A DNA stretch of 64,000 nucleotides, taken from Actinospineispora acaciae DSM 45401 (GTDB lineage: Bacteria; Actinomycetota; Actinomycetes; Mycobacteriales; Pseudonocardiaceae). The stretch's first letter is position 1. Each line of letters starts with the position of its first letter. The notes under the pieces are model-generated. The model had not been told where the DNA came from and did not search any database. It saw nothing but the letters and a program-made list of their open reading frames with translations. The stretch covers positions 124,001-188,000 of the forward strand of contig NZ_JIAI01000002.1 in assembly GCF_000620785.1 (NCBI RefSeq), in the 5' to 3' direction. This document shows positions 54,297 through 64,000 of the stretch, one piece after another. Both the position numbers and the translations under genes were made by a program.

Positions 54297-55252
54297 GAGG
54301 CCCTCCCCGCAACGTGCCCGGATACCAGCTCGACGGCCGCGTCCAGGTCCTCCGGTGTCTTCAGCGCGACCGTCTTGGTGCCCTTGAGCTCGCGCTTGAC
54401 CAGCCCGGCCAGCGTGCCACCGGGGGCGAGCTCGACCACGGCGGTCACCCCCAGCTCGCGCAGCCGCGCCATGCACAGGTCCCAGCGGACCGGCAGGGTC
54501 ACCTGGGCGACCAGCCGCTTGCGCAGCTCGGCGCCCTCGGTCACCTCGGTGCCGTCCGCGTTGGACAGCAGCGGCCGCGTCGGGTCGGCGAAGTCCAGTT
54601 TGTCGGCGTGGCCGCGCAGCGCCTCCTCGGCCGGCGCCATGAACCGGGTGTGGAACGCGCCGGCCACCGACAGCGGGATCACCCTGGCCCGCTCGGGCGG
54701 CTCGGCGGCCAGCCGCTCCAGCGCGTCGACCGGACCGGCGGCGACCACCTGGCCGGCGCCGTTGCGGTTGGCCGGGTCCAGCCCGAGCTCGGCCAGCCGG
54801 TCCAGCACCTGCTCGGGGCGCCCGCCGAGCAGGGCGCTCATCCCGGTGTTCTCCAGCGCGCAGGCGGCGGCCATCTCCCGGCCGCGCACGGCGGCCAGCT
54901 CGACGGCGGCGTCGGCGCCCAGCGAGCCCGCGATGGCGGCGGCGGCCAGCTCGCCAACGGAGTGCCCGGCGGTGGGGGCGTCAGCGGGGAGCGCGGCGTC
55001 GTCCAGCGCGGCGGCGAGCTGCTGGTAGGACAGCAGCGCGGCCGCCACGAGCAGCGGCTGGGTGACCGAGGTGTCCTTGATCTCGTCGGCGCTCGCGGTG
55101 GTGCCGAGCCGGACCAGGTCGAGGCCGGTGGCGTCGGACCAGCGCGCCAGGGTGGCTCGGGCGTCGACCCGCTCGGCCCTCGGGCCGGCGAGCCAGGGAT
55201 CGAGCATCCCGGGTGACTGGGACCCCTGTCCGGGGGCGAGGAGGGCTATCAC
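54293..55252 (-). CDS. fabD: Malonyl-CoA:ACP transacylase
   Basis: 319 residues. Loads malonyl groups onto AcpP. Start motif ALLAPGQGSQSPGM, nucleophile Ser98 in GHSVGEL, and His201 in VAGAFHTRFM. Start GTG 55252 is preferred because it begins directly at the conserved IALLAPGQG; the frame is open a few codons further. First gene of the fab operon; its upstream region carries the palindromes listed separately. Confidence 0.95.
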   Translation of the reverse strand: MIALLAPGQGSQSPGMLDPWLAGPRAERVDARATLARWSDATGLDLVRLGTTASADEIKDTSVTQPLLVAAALLSYQQLAAALDDAALPADAPTAGHSVGELAAAAIAGSLGADAAVELAAVRGREMAAACALENTGMSALLGGRPEQVLDRLAELGLDPANRNGAGQVVAAGPVDALERLAAEPPERARVIPLSVAGAFHTRFMAPAEEALRGHADKLDFADPTRPLLSNADGTEVTEGAELRKRLVAQVTLPVRWDLCMARLRELGVTAVVELAPGGTLAGLVKRELKGTKTVALKTPEDLDAAVELVSGHVAGRAS

Positions 55253-55319
55253 TTGGCACAGCAAACACGGTTACAGCCCCGGTTGGGGATGCCGACGCAT
55301 ACGAACTCCGCTGTCATGC

Positions 55320-55360
55320 TTTGGAGGTTTCCTCCAAATCTGTATGGATACGCATGCGTA
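55320..55360 (-). promoter_or_regulatory. fabD promoter palindromes, likely FasR sites
   Basis: TTTGGAGG (55320-55327) and CCTCCAAA (55331-55338) form a perfect inverted repeat around TTT. A second perfect 12-bp palindrome, TACGCATGCGTA, is at 55349-55360. AATCTG occurs at 55337-55342 and again just after the second palindrome. The 151-base gap between fasR and fabD is the AT-richest stretch of the locus. FasR homologues activate this promoter in Streptomyces; which element binds is inferred. Confidence 0.65.
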
Positions 55361-55403
55361 ATCTGGAAGTGAATTTGTAGGGTCGAACAGGTATCTCCGC
55401 AGC

Positions 55404-56708
55404 TCAGCCCGAGTGTCGCTGCTCCTCCTCGGCGTTCAGCCGGCCCACGATCAGCGCGATCCGCAGCACCAGCGCGTCCCTCGGCCTGGTCGGGTCGAGG
55501 CCGGTGACTTCGCTCACCCTGCGTAGTCGGTAGCGCACGGTGTTGGCGTGCACGAACAGCGCCCTGGCGCAGGACTCCAGCGCGCCGCCGCCGTCGAGGT
55601 AGGCGGCCAGCGTGCGGCGCAGCTCCCCGCCGGCCGAGGCGAGCGGCTCGCACACGTCGCTGATCAGCTCCGCGCGGGCCGACGGGTCGCCGGCCAGCGC
55701 GCGCTCCGGGAGCAGGTCGCCGGACCGCACCGGGCGGGGGGCGTCCGGCCAGCCGGCCACCGCGCGCAGCCCCTGCAGCGCGTCCCTGGCGCTCAGGTGC
55801 GCGGCGGCCAGGGTGGGCGCGGTCGGCCCGATCACCACCGGCCCGGGGCCGAACGCCTCGGCCATCCGCTCGGCCGGCCCACGCCTGGCCCGGCCGTTCG
55901 CGGCGTCCTTGGCGGCCGCGGTTGCCGAGGTTGCCGAGGTGGCGGCCTTGGTGGCCGGCTTGTCCGGGCCCGGCTCGGACAGCGCGCCGGAGAGCAGCAC
56001 CACCAGCCGTGCGCCCTGCACGCCCAGCAGGACCGAGCGGCCGAGCCGGGTCGCGGTGCGGCGCATGGCGGCCAGCGGCTCGGGCTGGCTCTCCGGCTTG
56101 TTCTCCGGCGGCGGGCTGCCGACCAGCACGGTGACCGGTCGCTTGGCGTCCCAGCCCAGCGCCGACGAGCGGGACACCAGCGCGTCGTCCACCTCGCCCC
56201 GGACCACGCCGTCGACCACCAGGGCCTCCAGCCGGGCGTCCCACGCCCCCCGGGACTCCGCGGCGCTGGCGTACACGGTCGCGGCAGCGAACGCGATCTC
56301 CCGGCCGAACCGCAGGATGGCCTCGGTCAGAAGCTGGCGCTCGCGGTCGTCGACGGCCAGCAGCGGGAGCCGGTGTTCGAACACCTCGATGGCCACCCGT
56401 ACCATCTCGACCGTCTGCCGAAGGCTGACCCGCCGCGCCAGGTCCCGGGGTGCGTTGCGGAAGCCTTCCGCGGTGAGCCGTATGGTTTGGGTGGGCTCGC
56501 CGAGCCAGGCGACGAAGTTGGACACGCCGGTCTGGGTGACCAACAGGACGCCGGCTCGCTGGTCGGCGGACAGCCGCTTGAACCAGGAGAACCGTTCCGC
56601 CATGACCGCGACGCTGGTGGTGGCCAGGCCGCCGGAAGCCTGCTCCAGGCGGCGCAGGGTGCGCGCGGACACGCCCGTGGGCTCGGAGACGGAGTGCTCC
56701 GTTGTCAT
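55404..56708 (-). CDS. fasR: PucR/CdaR-type regulator FasR of fatty-acid synthesis
   Basis: 434 residues. The N-terminal region (ERFSWFKRLSADQRAGVLLVTQTGVSNFVAWL) resembles the Rv2242/FasR family and the C-terminal helix-turn-helix (LRRTLAAYLDGGGALESCARALFVHANTVRYRLRRVSEVTGLD) is the PucR-type DNA-binding domain. An Ala-rich, low-complexity linker sits near residue 258-278. In S. coelicolor the homologue activates the fabD-fabH-acpP-fabF operon. ATG 56708 is chosen; ATG 56720 is also in frame. It reads into the fab genes. Confidence 0.92.
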   Translation of the reverse strand: MTTEHSVSEPTGVSARTLRRLEQASGGLATTSVAVMAERFSWFKRLSADQRAGVLLVTQTGVSNFVAWLGEPTQTIRLTAEGFRNAPRDLARRVSLRQTVEMVRVAIEVFEHRLPLLAVDDRERQLLTEAILRFGREIAFAAATVYASAAESRGAWDARLEALVVDGVVRGEVDDALVSRSSALGWDAKRPVTVLVGSPPPENKPESQPEPLAAMRRTATRLGRSVLLGVQGARLVVLLSGALSEPGPDKPATKAATSATSATAAAKDAANGRARRGPAERMAEAFGPGPVVIGPTAPTLAAAHLSARDALQGLRAVAGWPDAPRPVRSGDLLPERALAGDPSARAELISDVCEPLASAGGELRRTLAAYLDGGGALESCARALFVHANTVRYRLRRVSEVTGLDPTRPRDALVLRIALIVGRLNAEEEQRHSG

Positions 56709-56840
56709 AGCGGGCAGCATGACATGGAGCCGCGCCGACTCGCGACGCACCTTGACGCGAGCACCGACCTCATCCGACCGGTTGGCGCACGGTGATCCGC
56801 CCGCCCGCGATCGCGAAGTGTGGTCAGGCTTGCGCTAGGA

Positions 56841-56868
56841 CCGAGCACGGGCCGCCGGCCCGACTCGG
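56841..56868 (-). terminator. Hairpin after the cold-shock gene
   Basis: CCGAG (56841-56845) CA CGGGCC (56848-56853) pairs with GGCCCG (56857-56862) A CTCGG (56864-56868), an 11-bp stem with small bulges and a GCC loop. It is 15 bases past the csp stop at 56884, so it should end that transcript before fasR. Confidence 0.6.
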
Positions 56869-56883
56869 GAGAACGAACGTGGG

Positions 56884-57090
56884 TCAGCCGAGCGGCGTGA
56901 CCTTGGTTGCCTGGGGGCCTTTCTGGCCCTGCTCGACGTCGAACGAGACGCGCTGCCCCTCATCCAGCGTGCGGTAGCCGCTGCTCTGGATGGAGGAGTA
57001 GTGCACGAACACGTCCGCGCCACCACCGTCGGGAGCGAGGAAGCCGTAGCCCTTCTCGCTGTTGAACCACTTGACGGTGCCCTCTGCCAT
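56884..57090 (-). CDS. cspA: Cold-shock protein
   Basis: 68 residues, one cold-shock domain. RNA-binding motifs KGYGFL (13-18) and DVFVHY (26-31) are intact, start [14 protein letters not shown]. It acts as an RNA chaperone. ATG 57090 has a CGAGGAGAG site. The 178 bases upstream, after the MarR stop, should hold its promoter and leader. Confidence 0.96.
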   Translation of the reverse strand: MAEGTVKWFNSEKGYGFLAPDGGGADVFVHYSSIQSSGYRTLDEGQRVSFDVEQGQKGPQATKVTPLG

Positions 57091-57268
57091 TCTTGCTCTC
57101 CTCGTACTGATATTCCGGGCGCTCGCCCCGGTATCGCGCCGACCCGCAGCATTCCTCACGCGGGTTGGGATGCTGTTCCAGCCGAAGAAAACCCCCGGCG
57201 AGAAGAGCAACGGCGGCAGACTACCGCGCCTGGCCCAAATGGGGGAGGGGCGTCGCCAGGTGGAGTGA
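57091..57268 (-). promoter_or_regulatory. Cold-shock gene leader and promoter region
   Basis: 178 bases between the MarR stop and the csp start. It includes GATATTCC just upstream of the csp start, a GGGCGCTCGCCCC hairpin at about 57118-57130, and AAGAAAACCCCC. Long structured leaders are usual for cold-shock genes; no known riboswitch is recognised. Confidence 0.4.
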
Positions 57269-57769
57269 TCAGATTTTCGGGTTTCCATCTTTTTTCCGGC
57301 CATCGGACGGCGTGTCCGGCGCAATGACCAGCCGTTCGAGCAGTCGGGTGAGGTGGGTGCGCTCGTCCGGGGTGAGCGAGCCCAGCAGCTCGTGGTCCGT
57401 ACGGATGACGACCTCGTCGAACCTGTGCAGGGCGTCGCGCCCGACCGGGGTCATGGTGACGATGTTGCGGCGCCGGTCGGACGGGTCGGGCGCGCGCCGG
57501 ACATAGTCGTCGCGTTCGAGGTCGTTCAGGATGGCCACCATGTCGCTGCGGTCCACGCTCAGCCGGCGCCCGATCTGGGCCTGGGTGGACGGGCCGAACT
57601 CGGCGAGGGTGGCCAGCACCGCGTAGTGCCACTTGCGGATGCCGTGGTCGGCCAGCCGCTCCTGGATCGCCTGGTGCGCGCGCAGCGACGCCCGCCCGAG
57701 CAGCCACGCCACCGTGCCGCTGAGCCGGTGCGGGGCCGGGCCGTTCACCCGGCACGCGTCGGCGTCCAT
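57269..57769 (-). CDS. MarR-family transcriptional regulator
   Basis: 166 residues. The winged helix is visible in [65 protein letters not shown] (family pattern), with the wing DPSDRRR. ATG 57769 is chosen; the frame is open to 57868 but that would cross the operators. It is divergent from the quinone reductase gene, and three palindromes fill the 97-base gap. Confidence 0.92.
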   Translation of the reverse strand: MDADACRVNGPAPHRLSGTVAWLLGRASLRAHQAIQERLADHGIRKWHYAVLATLAEFGPSTQAQIGRRLSVDRSDMVAILNDLERDDYVRRAPDPSDRRRNIVTMTPVGRDALHRFDEVVIRTDHELLGSLTPDERTHLTRLLERLVIAPDTPSDGRKKDGNPKI

Positions 57770-57788
57770 GCGCTCACGGTATCCCCTT

Positions 57789-57849
57789 CGTTGGCGGCAC
57801 CAACGACTTCGGGTTAACGTTGGTCCTGCCAACGTTGGTGGTGCCAACG
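57789..57849. promoter_or_regulatory. Three MarR-type palindromic operators
   Basis: Three 17-bp sites of the form CGTTGG-n5-CCAACG: 57789-57805 (spacer CGGCA), 57818-57834 (spacer TCCTG, extended to a 21-bp site 57816-57836) and 57833-57849 (spacer TGGTG). Centres are 29 and 15 bases apart, and sites 2 and 3 share two bases. They cover the gap between marR (57769) and the quinone reductase (57867), so both genes should be repressed together. Confidence 0.9.
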
Positions 57850-57866
57850 ATAGAGGGGAGAACGGC

Positions 57867-58835
57867 ATGCGGCGGGTGCGGTACTACGAGCACGGCGGTC
57901 CGGAGGTGCTGCGGCTGGAAGACGCCGAGGTGCCCGACCCGTCGGCGGGTCAGGTGCTGCTGCGGGCGGAGGCGATCGGGGCCAACTACGTGGACGCGCT
58001 GTTCCGGCGGGGTGCGGGCGGGCCGTTCTCCCGGCCGCTGCCCGGGGAGCTCACCGGCGACGTGGTGGGCACCGTCGAGGCGGTGGGCGACGGGGTGGAC
58101 CCCGGGCTGGTCGGGAGCAGGGTGGCCGCGCTGGCCGACCCCGCGGTCGCCGAGTACGCGCTGGCCGGCGCGGACTGGCTGGCGCCGGTGCCGGACGGGC
58201 TGGGCGCCGCCGAGGCCAGCGTGCTGCCGATGGCCGCGCCGGTCGCGCTGCGGGTGCTGCGTACCGCCCGGCTCGAACCGGGGGAGACGGTGCTGGTGCA
58301 CGCCGGCGCCGGCGGCATCGGTCACCTCGCCGTGCAGTTGGCCAAGCTGCTCGGCGCCGGGACGGTCATCGCGACCGCGAGCAGCGCGGCGAAGCTGGAG
58401 TTCGCGGCCGCGCACGGCGCCGACGTCGTCGTCGACTACACCCGGGAGGACTGGCCGGACCGGGTCAGGGCCGCCGCTCCTTCCGGTGTCGACGTGGTCG
58501 CCGACTCGGCGGGCGGTGAGGTCAGCCTGCGCAGCGTCGAGCTGCTCGCTCCGTTCGGGCGTTCGGTGCTCTACGGCGCCGCCGGCGGCGAGCTGGCCCA
58601 GGTGCCGTTCCTGGCGCTGGCCGCGTTGAAGCAGGTGGCCGGGTTCTCGCTGCTGGCCTGGCGCTCGGCCCGTCCGCGGCGGGCGCGCGCGGAGATGACA
58701 GAGCTGGCCGGCCACGTCCGGGCCGGGCGGCTGCGCACCACCCTGTTCGGCAGGTACCCGCTCGACGAGATCTCCGAGGTGCACCGGCTCTTCGACGAGC
58801 GCGCCGTGCTCGGCCGGGTGCTGGTGACGCCGTAG
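57867..58835 (+). CDS. NADPH:quinone oxidoreductase-like (zinc-free MDR family)
   Basis: 322 residues. MDR fold: start MRRVRYYEHGGPEVLRLEDAEVP, EAIGANYVDALFRRGAGG, the NADP-binding LVHAGAGGIGHLAVQLAKLLGA and VVDYTREDWPDRV. No zinc ligands of alcohol dehydrogenases are seen, so it reduces quinones or enones. ATG 57867 follows GAGGGGAG. It is the likely target of the divergent MarR. Convergent with the CGNR gene, seven bases apart. Confidence 0.93.
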   Translation: MRRVRYYEHGGPEVLRLEDAEVPDPSAGQVLLRAEAIGANYVDALFRRGAGGPFSRPLPGELTGDVVGTVEAVGDGVDPGLVGSRVAALADPAVAEYALAGADWLAPVPDGLGAAEASVLPMAAPVALRVLRTARLEPGETVLVHAGAGGIGHLAVQLAKLLGAGTVIATASSAAKLEFAAAHGADVVVDYTREDWPDRVRAAAPSGVDVVADSAGGEVSLRSVELLAPFGRSVLYGAAGGELAQVPFLALAALKQVAGFSLLAWRSARPRRARAEMTELAGHVRAGRLRTTLFGRYPLDEISEVHRLFDERAVLGRVLVTP

Positions 58836-58842
58836 ACCGGGC

Positions 58843-59490
58843 TCAGTCGGGCGTCGATCGGCGCTGGTAGTGGCGCCCGGCCTTGGTGCGGTTGCCGCAG
58901 ACGGCCATCGAGCACCACCGGCGGCGTTTGCTCGGCGACGGGTCCAGGAACAGCCACGAGCAGCGGTGGCAGACGCGGATGTGGCCCCGGTCGGGGCCGG
59001 CGAGCAGTGCGCCGGTGGCCAGCGCGAGCCGCCGGCCGATGAGGCCCAGGCCCTGCTCGGCCGCGCTCACCAGCCAGGCCCCGGCGTCGTCGTCCAGTCT
59101 GTCCGAGAGCCGCGCCGCGCGGTAACCGGAGATGAGGTCGGACTCGACGCGGGCGCGCGCCTCGGCCGGCGCCGGTGAGCCGTCCACCGAGCCGTCGATC
59201 GAGGCGAGCAGGAACGCGTGCAGCGCCTCGCGCTGGGCGTGCAGGTCCGCCACGGCGGCCGCCGCCGAGGCCGGGTCCGCGTCCGCCAGTGTCGCCAGCT
59301 CGCCGGCCTCGGCGGCGTCGAGCACACCGGCCGCGCGCGCCCACCCGATCGCATCGGTGAAACGTTCCAACCGCTCCACGTCGCGCGCCTTGGTGCGCCC
59401 GCCGGCCGTGTTCAGGAAGTCCAGGCTCGGATGGCCCCCGACGAACGAGATCGGCGGCCAGTCGTCCGGTTGACCTGTCGTTCCGACCAT
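58843..59490 (-). CDS. CGNR zinc-finger (ABATE domain) regulator
   Basis: 215 residues. An N-terminal ABATE domain (FVGGHPSLDFLNTAGGR) and a long helical middle precede the C-terminal zinc finger CHRCSWLFLDPSPSKRRRWCSMAVCGNRTKA with the CGNR signature. Such proteins are putative stress regulators. It is divergent from the hydrolase gene across 41 bases that contain an inverted repeat, and probably controls it. Confidence 0.92.
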   Translation of the reverse strand: MVGTTGQPDDWPPISFVGGHPSLDFLNTAGGRTKARDVERLERFTDAIGWARAAGVLDAAEAGELATLADADPASAAAAVADLHAQREALHAFLLASIDGSVDGSPAPAEARARVESDLISGYRAARLSDRLDDDAGAWLVSAAEQGLGLIGRRLALATGALLAGPDRGHIRVCHRCSWLFLDPSPSKRRRWCSMAVCGNRTKAGRHYQRRSTPD

Positions 59491-59499
59491 GGCACCGTA

Positions 59500-59530
59500 T
59501 CTAACCAGACTTCGTGAGAAAGAGGTTAGA
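59500..59530. promoter_or_regulatory. Inverted repeat between CGNR and hydrolase genes
   Basis: TCTAACC (59500-59506) and GGTTAGA (59524-59530) flank 17 bases, filling the 41-base gap and running up to the hydrolase ATG at 59532. Its arms overlap the hydrolase ribosome site, so binding there would block translation or transcription. CGNR binding is inferred. Confidence 0.55.
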
Positions 59531-59531
59531 C

Positions 59532-60334
59532 ATGGACCTGCCGGAGAGCTTCGACTACGAAGGCCAGCGCGTTCGGTACGGCGTGATCGGAGACGGCGAG
59601 CCGCTGGTGCTCGTGCACGGCACGCCGTTCTCCTCGGTGGTCTGGCGGCGGATCGCGCCGTACCTGGCCGGGCACCGCCGGGTGTACTACTACGACCTGC
59701 TCGGGTACGGCCGCTCGGAGCAGCGCGAGGGCGACGTCTCCCTCGGCGTGCAGAACCTCGTGCTCGGCGCGCTGCTCGACCACTGGGGCCTGGACCGCCC
59801 GGACGTGGTCGCGCACGACTACGGCGGGGCGACCGCGCTGCGCGCCCACCTGCTCAACGGCCGCGACTACCGCTCGCTCACGCTGATCGACCCGGTCGCG
59901 ATCGGCCCGGACGGGTCACCGTTCGTACAGGCCACCAAGCTGCACGAGCAGGCGTTCGCGGGCCTGCCGGCGTACATCCACGACGCGCTGCTGCGCGCCT
60001 ACATCGCCGGCGCCGTGCACCGCACGCTGTCCGACGACGAGATGCGCCTCTACACCGAGCCGTGGCTGGGCGAGCGCGGCCAGCCCGCGTTCTACCGCCA
60101 GATCGCGCAGATGGACGACCGCTACATCGACGAGGTCGGCCACCTCTACGGCAAGGTCCGCTGCCCCGTCACCCTCCTCTGGGGCGCCGAGGACGAGTGG
60201 ATCCCGCTCGAACGCGGCCGCGAGCTGGCCGACCGCATCCCCGGGGCGAACCTGCGCGTGGTGCCGAACGCGAGCCACCTCGTGCAGGAGGACGCGCCGG
60301 AGGCCATCGTGGCCACCGTGCTGGAGGCCGTCCG

Positions 60335-60338
<4 letters not shown>
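59532..60338 (+). CDS. Alpha/beta hydrolase, haloalkane dehalogenase/epoxide hydrolase-like
   Basis: 268 residues. Oxyanion region [14 protein letters not shown], nucleophile elbow [13 protein letters not shown] with Asp rather than Ser, acid in [15 protein letters not shown] and His in [14 protein letters not shown]. The Asp nucleophile points to haloalkane dehalogenases or epoxide hydrolases. ATG 59532 has AGAGG upstream; GTG 59514 is an alternative start. The end overlaps aceE by four bases. Confidence 0.9.
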
Positions 60339-63112
<2,774 letters not shown>

Positions 63113-63353
63113 GGGGGTCTCCCTGAGTTCTACTTCCAGACTGTCTGGACCGTTGCTGAATTGTCTCGGTACCTACCATCGTGCCTCCTCCCGCCCGGAG
63201 CGTGCAGCGGACCCTGCGCCGAACGGTTGGAACAACTCGGTGCGTCCGGTTGCGGTGAGGGCGGGCGACATGTTCGGATTCCGCATCCGAGATAGTGGGC
63301 AATCTCGCACGCGGGGACGCGAGCAAGAGCGCACGCAACACAGGGAGGGCATT
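63113..63353. promoter_or_regulatory. Divergent aceE/DUF3052 promoter region
   Basis: 241 bases. TCCAGA (63135-63140) and TCTGGA (63144-63149) form an inverted repeat around CTG, 23 bases upstream of the aceE start, a probable operator for a regulator of pyruvate dehydrogenase. Further right, CGGAT-TCCGC-ATCCG lies at about 63275-63290, and GGGAGGG precedes the DUF3052 start. Confidence 0.5.
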
Positions 63354-63788
63354 GTGGTCGCCGCCGCGGGTGACGCCGGCAAGGCGGACATCGCCGGGAG
63401 GCTCGGCATCGAGTCGGGCATGGTGGTGCAGGAGCTTGGCTGGGACTCCGACGTCGACGAGGAGATCCGCAACGCCGTCGAGGAACGTTGTGGGGATGAC
63501 CTGGTCGACGAGGACTCCGATGAGGTCGTCGACGTCGTGCTGCTGTGGTGGCGGGACGGCGACGGCGACCTGGCGGACGCTCTGATCGGCGCGGGTACGC
63601 CGCTGACCGAGAGCGGAGTGGTCTGGGTGCTCACGCCCAAGACCGGCCGGCCGGGGCACGTCGAACCGAGTGAGATCGCCGAGGCGGCCCCGACCGCCGG
63701 GTTGTCCCAGACGTCGAACGTGAGCGTCAGCGAGGACTGGGCCGGGGCCCGCCTGGTGGCGCCGAGGGCGGCCAAGTCTCGACGCTGA
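63354..63788 (+). CDS. DUF3052 family protein
   Basis: 144 residues, acidic. Start VVAAAGDAGKADIAGRLGI, then VVQELGWDSDVDEEIRNAVEERCGDDLVDEDSDEVVDVVLLWWRDGDGDL as family pattern, and a C-terminal VVWVLTPKTGRPGHVEPSEIAEAAPTAGLSQT. DUF3052 lies next to aceE and ahpE in many actinomycetes; its role is unknown. GTG 63354 has a GGGAGGG site. Confidence 0.9.
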   Translation: MVAAAGDAGKADIAGRLGIESGMVVQELGWDSDVDEEIRNAVEERCGDDLVDEDSDEVVDVVLLWWRDGDGDLADALIGAGTPLTESGVVWVLTPKTGRPGHVEPSEIAEAAPTAGLSQTSNVSVSEDWAGARLVAPRAAKSRR

Positions 63789-63804
63789 CTACTGTTGTGA
63801 TGGT

Positions 63805-63826
63805 GGCCGCGCCGATCGGCGCGGCC
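63805..63826 (+). terminator. 22-bp perfect palindrome before the peroxiredoxin gene
   Basis: The half-site GGCCGCGCCGA is followed directly by its reverse complement, giving an exact 22-bp palindrome. As RNA it forms a 9-bp GC stem with a GATC loop. It lies 16 bases after the DUF3052 stop and 32 bases before the peroxiredoxin start, so it is either a terminator or a control element for the peroxiredoxin. No T-run follows. Confidence 0.5.
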
Positions 63827-63858
63827 AGATGTTGGCGTGCGAGGAGGTTTTCCACGTT

Positions 63859-64000
63859 ATGGCACCTCAGGTCGGGTCCGAGGCACCTGATTTCACCCTG
63901 CGGAACCAGAACAACGAGGAGGTGACGCTGTCCTCGTTCCGGGGCGAGCGGAACGTGCTCGTGGTGTTCTACCCGTTCGCGTTCTCCGGGATCTGCACCG
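63859..64000 (+). CDS. ahpE: AhpE-type one-cysteine peroxiredoxin (5' part)
   Basis: First 47 residues. GSEAPDFTLRNQNNEEVTL is the peroxiredoxin N-terminus and VLVVFYPFAFSGICT contains the peroxidatic Cys46. Best match is the AhpE group, which reduces organic peroxides and peroxynitrite. ATG 63859 follows GAGGAGG. The rest lies beyond the window. Confidence 0.88.
   Translation, partial: MAPQVGSEAPDFTLRNQNNEEVTLSSFRGERNVLVVFYPFAFSGICT

Overview
The window is very GC-rich chromosomal DNA from an actinomycete, most likely the order Pseudonocardiales (Amycolatopsis/Saccharothrix-like). This is inferred from gene content and not from a marker gene. The fatty-acid cluster has the Streptomyces order (fasR, fabD, fabH, acpP, fabF) but is joined to accD, a homodimeric aceE, a DUF3052 gene and an ahpE-type peroxiredoxin, as around M. 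tuberculosis ahpE-aceE-Rv2242-fabD-acpM-kasA-kasB-accD6. There is also a full mce operon, F420-type and Baeyer-Villiger oxidoreductases, DUF222/HNH, DUF3145, DUF4873 and DUF6247 genes. No rRNA, tRNA, insertion sequence, prophage or CRISPR array was recognised.

Layout. 1-3 kb: a nucleobase permease (cut by the window edge), a membrane protein built from three tandem repeats, and a GntR regulator. 3-10.7 kb: sbcD-sbcC, a VOC protein, a TetR regulator coupled to a NurA-like nuclease candidate, and an SDR. 10.6-16.9 kb: an accessory stretch with a YtrA-type GntR/ABC operon, a Phd/PIN toxin-antitoxin pair, an amidase-SDR-LLM operon and a DUF6247/RelE-like pair. Three genes in this stretch are broken (ABC permease, LLM oxidoreductase, RelE-like toxin). 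17.5-27.1 kb: a ten-gene mce lipid-import operon (two YrbE permeases, MceA-F, a Mce-associated protein, a methyltransferase) with no ATPase gene nearby. 27-31.9 kb: flavoprotein, AraC regulator, methyltransferase, AarF/UbiB kinase and TetR.

32-37 kb: a diiron oxygenase, Baeyer-Villiger monooxygenase, SDR and DUF4873 operon divergent from TetR-AarF, then an MFS transporter. 37.4-49 kb: an esterase lipoprotein, CoA-transferase, VOC protein, argS coupled to an RluA-type pseudouridine synthase, a DUF222-HNH endonuclease, an FAD sugar-lactone oxidase coupled to a D-threonine-aldolase-like enzyme, and a fused acyl-CoA dehydrogenase. 49-57 kb: the type II fatty-acid synthase locus, read leftwards and ended by a 20-bp perfect hairpin, with its regulator fasR and a palindrome-rich fabD promoter, then a cold-shock gene. 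57-64 kb: a MarR/quinone-reductase pair with three tandem palindromes, a CGNR regulator and hydrolase, aceE, DUF3052 and the start of a peroxiredoxin.

Together the genes centre on lipid handling: sterol or fatty-acid uptake (mce), oxidation (fused acyl-CoA dehydrogenase, CoA-transferase, BVMO, SDRs), acetyl-CoA supply (aceE) and fatty-acid synthesis (accD, fab genes). Nothing in the window is clearly an undescribed system. The best leads are the triple-repeat membrane protein, the TetR/NurA-like pair next to sbcCD, the three-gene module containing DUF6247 and a broken RelE-like toxin, and several very clean palindromic operators.
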